64,000 nt of DNA from Meconema thalassinum (GCA_946902985.2 OX336388.2:134613846-134677845), one strand, 5' to 3'. Positions 21,684-32,232 are shown, numbered from the stretch's first letter. Program-made: numbers and translations. The notes: generated by a model from the sequence alone, not told the origin.

Positions 21684-23139
21684 AAAACAAGTAGTTCCGT
21701 GAAGAACTATACAGCCTATTTTCATATATCCTACTTATGTTAACTGCCACTATCAACATACAAAATTTCAGTTTGATTGCTGTAATAGATTCGTAGATAT
21801 TGAGAACCGACTAAATATTTCGAATGGTCGCCATGTTGGATTTTATATATGTAGGTCCTAAAGTTATGTACTGTTACATGAAGATTATTGTGTACGTGTA
21901 GCATTCAAACTTCAATCGCATGATTAGGACACAAGAAGTATAAACGAGATTTTAAAATTTCGCACAGCTGCCATCTTGTGGTTATGGAAACAATTGAAAT
22001 AAATTAGATGCCAGTGGATTAACATTCGTATAAGGATTTATTGTACCAAGTTTCACTGCACTCGGATGTTTAAATTGCGAGAAACGTTCCTGTGAACATT
22101 TAGGCCTATACTTCGCGTCACTGCCATGTTGGATTTGTGATCACCAGGATATTTAAAGTCCTATAGGTGAACTTAAGTTCATAGCCCCTATGAACATAAA
22201 AACATTCAGTTTGATTGCTATAATAGATTCGTAGATATTCAGATCCGTCTAAATATTTCGGAATGTCGCCATGTTGGATTGTTAAATGTATAGGCCATAG
22301 AGTCATGTACCATTAAAGAAAAATTAATGCGTAGGTTTTTTATTCAAACTTTCACTTCGATGGCATGATTACGACACAAGAAATAAAAACATAATTTTTG
22401 AAATTCGCACAGCTGCCATCTTGAGGTTATGTAAACAATTGAACTAAATTAGATACCAGTGCATTACAATGTGTAGAAATATTTCCTGTACCAGATTTCA
22501 TTGCGTTTGGAACATTAAAACGCGAGAAAGGTCTATTTAAAATTTTCAAATTCGCTTGGCCGCCATGTTCGTTTTATAGTTAACCGGTTTTTGAAAGTCT
22601 TATAGATGAACTTCCATTAGTGCCCTTTATCTCCATACAAAATTTCAGGGTGAAACCGCTAATAGTTTCAGAGATATAGAATGCCGGTGAAATATTTCGC
22701 ATATCCGCCATCTTGTGGCTATGTAAACAATTGAAGGAAGTTAGATGTCGATGCATTACAATGTATATAGACATATACTGTTCCAAGTTATATTGCGTTT
22801 GGTTGGTTAAATCGCGAGAAACGTCTATTTAAAAGTCGGAAATTTGCCTGGCCGCCATGTTGGTTTTGTAGTTACCAGTTTTTCAAAAGTTACATAGGTG
22901 AACTTCTAGTAGTTCCCTTTATCACCGTAAAAAATTCCAGGGTGATATCTGGAATAGTTTCGGAGATATTGAATGGTGGTGAAATATTTCGCACAGCCGC
23001 CATGTTGGATTGGTGAGACATAACAAAATTTGAAGGGCACGGTTGGGGTCGCCCGGAATAGTGCTATGAACTTACCGAGTTTCATTGAAATCGCTCCAGC
23101 CATTTAGATTTTATTAGGGGGGGGGGCACACACTCACCC

Positions 23140-23170
<31 letters not shown>

Positions 23171-23254
23171 ACGCACACACACACACACACACTGACAAAA
23201 GGTGATCTCATAAGCCTTTTTTTTTTTTTTTTCAAAATTGAAAATAGGCTAAAA
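21684..23254 (+). mobile_element. Helentron-like non-autonomous element, T-type, copy c
   Basis: A full-length copy with the head hairpin AGTTCCGTGAAGAACT, AGCCTATTTTCATATATCC, modules with GCCATNTTG motifs, a (CA)n tract at about 23127-23195 and the terminal stem ending AAAATAGGCTAAAA. It lies inside the Orco intron in antisense orientation to Orco. Confidence 0.65.
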
Positions 23255-23259
23255 ATACA

Positions 23260-23600
23260 TTCAACACTGAATCTAACCATCGCCTCTTAGGTCTACCCCT
23301 GCTTCTCTTACCCTCTACTGCCGAACTCATTAAACTCTCAGGTAATCTCCCCTCCCACATTCTCTTCAAATGACCCCACCATCTGAGTCGGCCCATGTGG
23401 TAACTTATCCTTTATCTCTTCATTACGAGTAGGCCTAACTTCCTGCCATGTCTCCCATCTATTTGTCCCAGAAATTATTTGTGCTACTCTCACATCAGTT
23501 ACCACTAGCTTATGTATCAGATATCCTGAATCTACCCAGTCTACCCAGCCCTCGCTTCCATACAGCAAGGTCGGTCTAAATACCGAGCGATGTAGGAAGA
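23260..23600 (-). mobile_element. LINE 3' end, strongly degenerate
   Basis: The minus strand reads VFRPTLLYGSEGW, a VTDVRVAQIISG segment and a R-NE-I-KDKL segment. These are equivalents of the 'PTLLYGSESW / MRVLR / IRNEDIR' blocks of RTE-like LINEs. Several mutations. Confidence 0.55.
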
Positions 23601-23954
23601 ACTACGCCACTACACTGCAATTATACCTCATTTGAAAATACTGTACTGGACTAATGTTATTGGGAACAGAACTATGACCAAGACAATAAACACTAGTCAT
23701 TTGTCAGGGTTGGCAATTATGAGCATTCCACGTCCTTATTAGGTGCTTTTCAATTGTTTCGCTGACGGTCGTTGGCTGCCGCTTTACAGGGGTAGGGGGT
23801 ATACACAATTTTTTCGAGCATATAACTTTGTGTAATTATTTTAGATAAGAGTTAACTGTAAAAGTCTATATAGCCTACAAAGTGGCAATACAAATAAATT
23901 TGTAAAATACAACACAACACACAAATAAAATGTTATACTTAATGAATTTTCTAA

Positions 23955-24742
23955 GCCTACGTGGCTTAGGCAGCAGCACGCCGGCCTCTCACGACTGGGT
24001 CCGTGGTTCAAAACCCGGTCACTCCATGTGAGATCTGTGCTGGACAAAACGGAGGCAGACAGGTTTTTCTCCGGGTACAAGACAATCGTGCGACCAGTAT
24101 TAATGTATGGGGCGGAAACATGGACACTGAGCAAGAAAATGGAGAGAAAAATTATAACTTTTGAAAACAAGGTATTAAGAAAAGTTTTTGGGCCAGTATC
24201 TGAAAATGGAATCTTTAGAAGAAGAAAAAAATATTGAAATACACACGCTGTTTAATGAACCCGATGTGACTGCTGTAATAAAGAGCAGAAGAATTGAATG
24301 GCTGGGACATGTCCTGAGAAGAGAAGGGAAAATGGTAAAGACAGTGCTAGAAGGGAAGCCACAAGGTACGAGACCCCTGGGTAGACCAAAACTGAGGTGG
24401 ATGGATGGAGTCAAGAAAGACCTGGAGACACTGGGAGCCAACGAGAACATGGCTAGCAACAGAGACCAATAGAAGAGGCTAAAGAGTGAGGCAATGAACC
24501 GACTTCGGTTCGTGTGGCCAACGAAGTAAGTAAGTAAGTAAGTAAGTACTCCGGTATTCCCTGTCCAAATTTCATTCCAGCAACACTCTCCGCCATCATT
24601 TCATTTCATCTGTCATTCATTTAATCATTGCCCCAGAGTAGTGCGTCAGGCCTCGGCTGCCGGCACAGTTCATATCCTCGCCGCTAGAAGGGAGCTTCAT
24701 TCATTCCATTCCTGACCCAGTCGGCGACTGTGGATTTTTTTC
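23955..24742 (+). mobile_element. tRNA-derived SINE, family S1, copy 3, split by a LINE
   Basis: The head half 23955-24078 has GCCTACGTGGCTTAGGCAG and the B box GGTTCAAAACC. It stops at 'ctccgggtac'. The tail half resumes at 24548 with 'actccggtattccc' and runs to 'ctgtggattttttt' at about 24740. Copies 1, 2 and 4 read straight through this point, which proves the interruption. Confidence 0.8.
24079..24547 (+). mobile_element. 5'-truncated LINE inside an S1 SINE
   Basis: It encodes the RT tail VRPVLMYGAETWTLSKKM, EWLGHVLRREGKMVKTVL and GRPKLRWMDGVKKDLETLG, then a short 3' UTR ending in (GTAA)n. One frame change occurs near 24190. The WLGHV-R and GRP-RW-D blocks identify a Craft/RTE-like LINE with a tetranucleotide tail. 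It is inserted between 'gggtac' and 'tccgg' of the SINE. Confidence 0.8.
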
Positions 24743-24874
24743 ACTTAATGAATTTTCTATTATGGCCTATGGAGTATGAATGGCAAATATATAAATATTT
24801 GTCAATTTACTAAGCAGAAAGGAGAACATCTTTTTTTTACAAGTTCATAATGTATTTCTCAAAAGTACCGTACT

Positions 24875-24995
24875 GTGGAATTCTCGGTTTTGCCTCACAA
24901 GGCTGAGTGTACCCCGTTCCAACCCTCAGACCATTTTTTTTTTTTCGCAGAGCCGGAATCGCATTCGGACCTCCGGGGCTGCAGCCAAGAATGTT
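24875..24995 (-). mobile_element. SINE fragment, family S4-like
   Basis: Contains 'cctcacaaggctgagtgt' and 'ccgttccaaccctcag', the reverse complement of the body of the S4 SINE at 54513, then (T)n and a degraded head. Confidence 0.5.
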
Positions 24996-25007
24996 AGTCT
25001 AATTTCA

Positions 25008-25500
25008 GGCGGCTTCGGTGGCGTAGTTGGTAGCATGCTAAGCTTCTATGTCCAAGATCGCGGGTTCAAACCTGGCCGAAGTCGTCGGATTTTTTAAGAG
25101 CGTTAAAATCCCTCAGCATGCCTTCCTTCGGAGGGGAAGTAAAGCCGGCGGTCCCATGTCATAGATTTATGGCATATTAAAGAACCTTCCACTAATTACA
25201 CCTGTGTGAAGCTAAATTATATATACAGTAGGTTAAACATTCGACAAACGCTCTTAGGCTCCGACGTACGTCGCCAACAGCCGACTGCGGTGGCATCTGG
25301 TAATCAAGTTCTGAACTAGTAGTCGTTGACGGTGGCGTTTGGCGGAAAAAGTAGGAACTCACTTGAATTGAAAACAGATAAGACACACTAATACAGTCAT
25401 CACAATTAACACCGGCTATCAGACAGATTCTACACACACCCAAAGTACACGGGGCTACATGACCGCGTTGTCGCAGTCCCTAAACTGAGGAACCAACCAG
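25008..25500 (+). mobile_element. SINE family S2, copy 4, full length
   Basis: The 493 bp copy is framed by perfect 10 bp target duplications TCTAATTTCA (24998-25007 and 25501-25510). The head GGCTTCGGTGGCGTAGTTGG has the A box; GGGTTCAAACCTGG the B box. It ends CTGAGGAACCAACCAG. This is the best reference copy for the family. Confidence 0.85.
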
Positions 25501-25519
25501 TCTAATTTCAATCTTAATA

Positions 25520-26208
25520 TTGTTTATGTTCGACCCTCACTATTATGTGTTAGAAAACTGTATCATAATGATGGTCATTATAACACTCTTTTTCATTATG
25601 ATACAGTTTCTCCAGCCAATCAGAGCTCGTTCATTGACCAATTAGTTAACGATATCTTCACGCGTGCGCTCAAAATCCAACATGTCGGACATAAACACAA
25701 CATCGAACTATAATAAATTACCGACATGGAATACGCACCGTCCATATGTTCGCGTAAATAAACTGGCGAATATGAGACAACAAATAGCAATGTACCTTAA
25801 TATAATTTCTACACAGCGCATTAATTGTCTTCAAACAACTCCAGTGACAATATTACTGAGGGGCGGCACATGTCAACATATGGCCTGCATATGGCATTGC
25901 AAGCACACAGAGCGCATGCGTCGGTCGTCCTGAGATCTTGAAAGACAGAGATATAACACCCAACGCTCTCTCTGCGATCACAAAATTCTTGTGGCTGACT
26001 CTCAACAGATATTTATGAATATTTATGTTAAAACATATAACAAAGTTATAGTTATCGTCGAACATAAACAGTCGTATGCAACTCGCCTATAATGGTAATT
26101 AAGACACTCGTATGGAAATTATAAAACTCGCATACGCTCGTTTTATAAAAATACTCGTGTCTTAATTATAGCCATTATAGGCTCGTTGCGTAATGTACTA
26201 TTATAACT
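25520..26208 (+). repeat. Unclassified repeat family D, copy 2
   Basis: It runs from TTATGTTCGACCCTCACTA to GCGTAATGTACTATTATAA. It shares with copy 3 'gtatcataatga', 'ccaatcagagctc', 'acatatttatgaatattt'-like and 'cgtatgcaactcgcc' segments. The middle differs from copies 1 and 3 near 25690-25930. Non-coding. Confidence 0.6.
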
Positions 26209-26302
26209 TAGCCAATATATTAAGATTAGAGTATAACCAAATTTACAATTATTTTATGGTTTTACCAAAGCAACTCTTCCTTAACTTTTATTGGCTTTTT
26301 TC

Positions 26303-26349
26303 GGGGGTGGGGGGTGGGGGGGGGGGTGGAGCCCCCACAGCTCCCCCCC
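26303..26349. other. G-tract followed by C-tract
   Basis: Runs of 5, 6 and 9 or more G broken by single T, then two C-runs, can form a G-quadruplex or a hairpin. The following 'ttacatacgcccctg' resembles the end of a hAT-type element, so this may be a terminal fragment of one. The rest of 26209-26529 shows nothing recognisable. Confidence 0.4.
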
Positions 26350-26529
26350 TTACATACGCCCCTGCTGCTTTGTACCCAAACACAACATAACGATCACCAT
26401 GATATCTGTGAAGAGTTGAAGGCCTGCACATAACTTTGTTGTCCGCACGCAGACAGCTCGAGTAGATCATTGGGACAGGACTCATTATACGCATGCTCTG
26501 CATGAGGAGACATGGCGCACATTATTGTA

Positions 26530-27984
26530 CAGGGTGTCAGGGAATGTTCTCCGCAGTGCCTACGTTAGGTGAGAGCCGGAGTTAAGTTGGCAGCACGGTT
26601 GTTGCCGCTTGTATCAAAACAAAAACACTTAGAGATTCCTGTTTCTTGAGCTAATTTGCGTATTGATTAACTTGGACTTCGCAGCATTATATCGGAAATT
26701 TCATCAAGTTTTTCGTCTGTTAACAGCGCACAGTGGGTCAAAATCGAAATCTAGGGGGACAAAATTATTTATTTTTATAATTAACAAATCAAAATTTATT
26801 ACATATTAAATTCTCATATAATTGCCGTTCACTATTCTGGGATATACACGAATCTTAGTGTAAATCTGTCACCACTGTTCGAGCAGTCTGAATTGGAGGG
26901 TGAATGTAAGTGGCTGTGGTTTGGTTGTCTGTGGTTAGTGTGATGCTTTAAGATGGAACATGCAGCAAAAAGGTATTATCTTTTTAACGTGTTTAAGTTA
27001 TTAAATGGCGCAATTGTTACGTAATTTTAGCTATATTTGCATTATATAATATTTAACTATTTATTTTTTAAATTATATTTTCACTTAGATTTTTAGTATG
27101 TCGCGTTACTCTGCGTCACTTTCTACTTAATGTTAAAATGTAAATAAAGTCTTGTAGTTTATGCCTGTATCAAGATTTTTTGCATCTTTTTGCAACTTAC
27201 TTAGTTATTTTACGTTTTAGAAGATGCCGCGCGACCAGTTCTCACACGTTTACAACTCTTTGAAGCACTGGGTTCGACGATTATGACAAAAGTGGTACTT
27301 TGTGACTTTGTTAGAAGTAAATTAGGGGTAGAAAATTGTTCTGAAGAGATAAGTGAATGCTCTATCCAACTCCTAGTCATAGACAATTTCTTGCATGTGT
27401 AGACGTAGCTTAAAAAAGGTCTTAACTGATGTTTATTATGAAGTAAACAAATGATATACGTTGCTTTCACTGTAAATTCATGATTTAAACGTAAAAATAA
27501 TGTTGTCCCCCTGGATTTCAATTTTGACCCACTGTGCAGCGTAGGCCTGCCTGTTCCTGATACATCGTGACCTGAGCCGGTCACAGGAAATTTACTTCTC
27601 AAATCCCGAACGGTATCCCGGTTTAGACACTTTCAATTAGGAAACCGCGCCTGAAATTTCAGTTTTACATTTTCTGTAAACCGATCGCCTTCACGAAAAA
27701 CGTATTCCACCCAAAACGCTCTCTCTTCAGTAGTAAACATTACCGACTGTATCCTGTTGCACTATTCCAATAATCCAAACGCTCCCTTACTGCATTCACA
27801 CTGACGCTTTCCACAGCACAGCACAGCTCAGCTCACTCGTGTGTTCTGATATCCTGTCGACCTTGGAGAAGACAAGCTAGTACCTGGCTGTCGGCGAGTG
27901 AGCGAAAGGTCTGCCAACTTAACTCCGGCTCTCACCTAACGTAGCAGTGCCTAGGCACTGCGGAGAACATTCCCTGACGCACTG
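26530..27984 (-). mobile_element. Mariner-like element with N-terminal transposase remnant, carrying a Transib-type insertion
   Basis: The ends CAGGGTGTCAGGGAATG and its complement near 27968-27984 (with CAGTGCGTCAGGGAATG) form a long inverted repeat, about 65 bp, with TA on both sides. The minus-strand frame from about 27745 reads MFTTEERAFWVEYVF, then FTENVKLKFQARFPN and, after one stop, FPVTGSGHDVSGTGRPTL, then across the nested insertion LLTDEKLDEISD and SIRKLAQETGIS. This is the helix-turn-helix N-terminal region of a mariner-like transposase group. The catalytic half is absent, so it is a deletion derivative. Confidence 0.75.
26729..27536. mobile_element. Transib-type non-autonomous element with RSS-like ends
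   Basis: Both ends start CACAGTG, followed by a 23 bp spacer (GGTCAAAATYGAAATCYAGG plus GGG) and ACAAAATTA on the left (26759-26767) or ACAACATTA on the right (27498-27506). A perfect 5 bp target duplication CAGCG flanks it (26724-26728 and 27537-27541). A CACWRTG start, a GC-rich 5 bp duplication and a heptamer-23-nonamer layout are hallmarks of Transib transposons, relatives of RAG1. The 808 bp interior encodes no transposase that I recognise. It interrupts the mariner-like frame between GRPTL and LTDEK. Confidence 0.8.
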
Positions 27985-28084
27985 TACCATCCCAGATAGA
28001 ACAGACCATCTATACTTGAGTCGTCCAGTTGCAAAACTCATTTAATCCACTAGTGAATAAGAATCATTTTCATGAGAAACGTTT

Positions 28085-28620
28085 CTCTGGACTTTGCCTC
28101 ACGTATCTTTTGTGTTTGTTGTTTTCTACATTTTTCTTTTTGCTTTATGTTTTTGTTTTTGTGTTTGCTTTGTGCTTTTGCTTTTGAATTTTACGCTTTG
28201 CTTTTCTTTCTTGGTTTTGGTTTTGATTTGTTTTCTGCTTTTGCTTTTTTTGAATTTTGAATTGTGAATTTTGCTTTGTGTTTCTTGTTTTTGGTTTTCT
28301 GCTTTTACTTTTGTTTTTGAATTTTTCTTTTTGCTTTGTTTTTGTTTGTTTTTGGTTTTCTGTTTGTTTTTCTGGTAAATCAAAATAAAACAAAACAAAA
28401 TAAAATAAAACAAAACAAACTCAAAATAAAACAAAATAATCAAAACAAAATAGAAAAAATAAAACAAAACAAAAAATTAAATAAAACAATTTAAAACAAG
28501 ATAAAACGAAATAAAATACAACAAAACAAAATAAAAATAAAACAAAACAAAATTAAATTAAGTGAAACAAAACAAAATAAAATAAAGTAAAATAAAATAA
28601 ACTAATTAAATAAATAATTT
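28085..28620. repeat. Low-complexity tract that switches from TTTTG-rich to AAAAC-rich
   Basis: The first 290 bp are nearly all (T)nG and CTTTTG words. From about 28376 the strand composition inverts to AAAAC/AAAAT words up to about 28615. The halves are roughly complementary and could fold on each other. The open frames here are compositional artefacts. Confidence 0.8.
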
Positions 28621-29115
28621 TATGTTCGACCCTGACTATTATATGTCAGAAAACTGTATCATAATGAGGGTCATTATAACACTATTTTTCATTATGAAAC
28701 AGTTTGTCCCACCAATCAGAGCTCAAGAAACAGTTGTTTGACCAATTAGATAAGAGTAGCACCGCACCAGCGCTGAGTTCCACGGCCTTCTAATTTAAAT
28801 TTCACTGCGTTGCTAGTGTCATAGTGGGGTGATCGAGGAGGTCATGGTCAAATACATGGCATTCCCTGCGTCTCATGCGCTCTGTTCAGTACATAAAACT
28901 GGCGAAATCTCGACAGATATTTATGAATATTTATGTTCGAACATAAAATAGTTATAATAATTAACGTCGAACATAAACAGTCGTATGCAACTCGCCTATA
29001 ATGGTAATTAAGACACTCGTATGGAAATTATACAACTCGCATACGCTCGTCTTATAAACATACTCGTGTCTTAATTATTGCCATTATAGGCTCGTTGCAT
29101 AATGTACTATTACGA
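28620..29115 (+). repeat. Unclassified repeat family D, copy 3, beside Orco exon 1
   Basis: It runs from TTATGTTCGACCCTGACTA to GCATAATGTACTATTACGA. This is the shortest, cleanest copy of the family. It ends 67 bp from the exon 1 donor, inside the Orco intron. Confidence 0.65.
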
Positions 29116-29181
29116 CATGATCCTTATTCACAAGTGGATTAAACAGTGTTTTGCAACTGGACGACTCACTTGTGAACTTAC

Positions 29182-29543
29182 CTAGCAAGAGACTCAGAGA
29201 AGAGAGGGTGGCTGTTGGAGGAATTCCACGTTGCAAGAGTCCGGTAGAAACTCTTGGCTCTAAAACCAAAATACGCCAGTTTGATGAGTGAATGTACGAA
29301 GAATAATACTGTGATGGTATTGGCTGCCAGGTCATTGACATCATCAGCCTCCTTGACGAGGTTGATGAAGATGAAGGCGAACTGTATGACTATGAAGAGG
29401 GCGTTTATCCCCGAGTAGGAGGCTCGCAGAGTAGTCCACATGCAACTGTATTCATCTCTGTAGTCGAACATGAAGTGTCCGAACAGCTGCATTAACCGTA
29501 TGACCGGCCATACGTCCTCAACCAGGCCTCTGTGTTTCTGCAT
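29182..29543 (-). CDS. Orco: Orco-family odorant receptor coreceptor, N-terminal coding exon
   Basis: The 362 bp exon has 120 codons plus AG of a split Arg codon. It starts at an ATG (MQKHRGLVEDVWP) immediately after an acceptor-like TTTTTGTCCACAG (29544-29556), so translation may start here after a 5' UTR intron. An in-frame ATG 21 bp upstream or an upstream coding exon are alternatives. Orco landmarks are GLV-D--P-IR near the N-terminus, a TM1-like stretch about residues 44-64, NTITVLFF-H (TM2), then FYRTL--WN--NSHPLF-ES-AR. The donor AG/GTAAGT is strong. In the cell this is the cytoplasmic N-terminus and first two membrane segments of the seven-helix channel subunit. No stop or frameshift occurs. 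Confidence 0.9.
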
Positions 29544-29712
29544 CTGTGGACAAAAACCAAACATCTATATAAAGAAAACCGTTAATAGAATATATACTAT
29601 ATGAATATTGATTATTTTGGGATAGCAAATTATTTCAAGTTCCGGGACACCTGTTTCAAACTTCGCTCGAAGCCAAAGACTCTTGACATGTTAGAAAATG
29701 ATCTGCATAATA

Positions 29713-30342
29713 CAGAGAGTTTAGTTTGTATGTAACGGAGACCCTCGCTCGCCCGCTCGCCCGCGTTGCGCGCCTGTCTCCCGCCAGGCACTTTGCCGTT
29801 AAGCGGCGCACTGAGTCATTCAGTATAGGAATTTGTACTTCAATTTGTACTTCAATGTGATCCTTGACTAATTTTTTGACGAACTGACTTACGGACAGCG
29901 ATTGTCAAATTACTTTCAACAAGATTCTGCCACTGCTCACACTGCCGAAGCATCCATGACAGAATTGTGTCACATTTTCGGTACGAGGATTATAAGTCAG
30001 AACGTGTGGCCCCCGCGAAGCCCAGACTTATCATCATGTGCCTTTTATTTGTGGAGGACGCTTAAAATAGAGTGTATGCGAGAAACCCTCACACTATAAA
30101 TGACCTTAAAGACAATATTACAGCTGAAATACAGTCAATCGGTGCTGAGGAACTTCAGAGAGTAAATGCCCGTTTCATAAAAAGGTGCCAGCGATGTGTA
30201 GCAGTGAATGGCGAACATTTTCAGCACCAGCTGTGAACTAGGTAAATACAAATTCCTATACTCAATGAGTCAGTGCCGCATAACGGCAAAGTGCGTGGCG
30301 GGAGACAGCGCGGTCTCCGTTACATACAAACTAAACTCTCTG
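29713..30342 (+). mobile_element. Mariner-like non-autonomous element with C-terminal transposase fragment
   Basis: Inverted repeats of about 130 bp start CAGAGAGTTTAGTTTGTATG and end with the complement, with TA on either side (29711-29712 and 30343-30344). Between them a frame reads RLSNYFQQDSATAHTAEAS (second catalytic Asp in QQD) and WPPRSPDLSSCAFYLW, where the usual third catalytic acid position carries Ala. The frame then shifts by one base and ends VNARFIKRCQRCV. The N-terminal half is missing. It lies about 170 bp upstream of Orco exon 1. Confidence 0.8.
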
Positions 30343-30344
30343 TA

Positions 30345-30982
30345 CTTATCATGCTTATCTGCTTTCAAATTGCTCGCGAACGGCAAGTGCAAACCTAGGG
30401 CAAAGCAAGGTCAAGTGCGCGGGATGCCGTCACGCTCACCAGAGCGCGCGGGGACGTGTCCCTTCCATCCAGTCTAAAAACACTTATAGTGGGCGATGTA
30501 TTGAAGATAGAGATATGCTTTCGCGGACTTTTTGTAGAACTTTTCATGCTGACCAATTCTTACGCTCATAGTATATTGATATTTTTAACGGTTTTCCCAG
30601 CGTAAGCTTAAGAAGCGCACGAACGCCAAGTTTGTTTTCGACTTTTTTACTGAAATCGTTACTGCTTGGCTTCCTTTCATCATACATAAATTATTTTCTA
30701 CATAATCTTTCCTCGAGATATCCTTTACAGAATGGTGAAAACAGCATCAAGCTCCATCCAGTGGTTCTCGAGATTACCCGTGACATCCAAGAATCGGGGA
30801 GTTTGATTTATACTCTGTAGAGATAGTCAAGCAGTATCGTGAAGAATAAAGTATTTCCATAATTATATTCTATTGGTATTTTCCATTCTAAAGCTCTCCC
30901 GCCTATTAAATGGATTTTCCATGTGATGGACTAAATAGCTAAATAGCTATTGGTGCATGACCTACATTGTGAGAAAATGTAG
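30345..30982. other. Unassigned stretch
   Basis: Contains 'ccatccagtggttctcgaga', a phrase of the type seen near the 3' ends of several arthropod repeats, and an AT-rich remainder. There is no coding frame I trust. An undiscovered upstream Orco exon could lie here or further right. Confidence 0.3.
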
Positions 30983-31345
30983 GGCAACACGTTGTTGTTG
31001 CTTGAGTCTTCAGTCTTTTAAATGGTTTGATGAAGCTATCCATGCCTCCCTGTTCTGAGCTAATCGTTTCATCTCTACATAGCTACCACACCCTACATCC
31101 GAGGCAATCTGTTTAACATATCTACCACTACAGTTCTTTTCATCGACCCTTCCTTCCATAACTAAGCTTGCTATTCCTGGGTGTCTTAGTATGTGTCCTA
31201 CCAACCTATCTCTTCTCTTCATTAGCAGTCGCCAGAAGCATCTCTCCTCTCCCACTAGTCTTAATACATCTTCGTTTGTAACCCTATCTACCCATCTGAT
31301 CTTCATCATTCTCCTGTAACACCACATTTCAAAGGCTTCAATTCT
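30983..31345 (-). mobile_element. LINE 3' end, same family as 15130-15670
   Basis: The minus strand reads EAFEMWCYRRMMKIRWVDRV, DEDV-like TNEDVLRLVGEERCFW, DRLVGHILRHPGIASLV and VKQIASDVGCGSYVEMKRLA, followed by a tail with 'tgaagactcaagcaac'. It is open through most of its length apart from a truncated 5' end, making it younger-looking than the related plus-strand copy. Confidence 0.75.
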
Positions 31346-32232
31346 CCTCTTTTCTCTGCGGCGTTGTGCTGTGTAATGAGTGTGTAAGATGGATTGGCAG
31401 GGTGGCTAGAGAGGGCAGTCATGACAGCGTTAGTGTGTTCAGAGTTTTCTGTAATGGAGACGAAGATATTGGTGAGCTCCTCAATTAAAGCTAAGGAGGA
31501 GAACACACCAATAAATGCTGCTCTAAGGGAGCTGCAAAATGCTCCTTTACTAGGGGGACGGACGAAGATTGTTATACCTGAGGGGTATCTGTTTTTAGGG
31601 GAGACGTAGTACATCGCCTCTTCGGGATCAAGATATGGGAGGACAGGTGTTGTGAGTGTGTTCATGTTTGTGAGCTCTGTGTGAGTTTGTAACGTGAGTG
31701 TATAAGTGCTTGTAATGAGTAAGAGGTGATGAGAGATAGTGGTCAAATACCTTGGTAGACCAGAGAATAAGGAAAGAGAAAAACAAATTTATCAGTCACT
31801 CAAAGTTATCCAGTTTAAGTACAGTTGGAGCTGTGACGTTGAGTGCGCTGATAAATTTGAAGATACTAGGAAAATAATTAATTAATGGCTGCTTGGCGGG
31901 GTGGTAGGATGATTTTAATTTGTGGTAAAACTCGGGGGAGACAGGAATTGCTTGATTTGGACGGTTAAATTGTGGGAATGGAGTTGTATAATTGACTGTT
32001 AAGAGGAATACCTCTGTAAAATGTTTACGCGAGCCGACAAGTTTGGGCCTATATCACTCCTAGTGAAATAGCTCCAATATCGAAGTCGTGGCGATAGCGA
32101 GGACTCTGCACCAATAGTCCAAGTTCAAAACTCAATATCTAAACGTTGTAGTTATACTCCCAGTGAACACAATATTTTTCAATATAGGGTAGTTATTATA
32201 ATGAACTAGTGAACCCGTGCGAGCACTCTCGC
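31346..32232. other. Unassigned region with a 146-codon minus-strand frame
   Basis: A frame at 31306-31746 (minus) contains YVSPKNRYPSGITIFVRPPS and SSLALIEELTNIFVSITENS. Its last residues run into the LINE end at 31345. I recognise no domain, and the other strand also has a shorter frame. It may be the 5' neighbour of an old retroelement. The rest is AT-rich with nothing visible. Confidence 0.25.

Larger units (their letters stand above)
12284..29181 (-). other. Orco intron, 16.9 kb, filled with transposons
   Basis: Defined by donor AG/GTAAGT after exon 1 and acceptor GACAG/G before exon 2, in matching phase. The elements in it are listed separately. Remaining short stretches (12284-12445, 13572-13767, 15671-15717, 23601-23954, 24743-24874) show nothing recognisable. 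Confidence 0.85.

Noticed and set aside
28126..28467. Lysine- and glutamine-rich frames on the minus strand
   Set aside because: They come from the AAAAC/TTTTG low-complexity tract and have no domain or codon signal.
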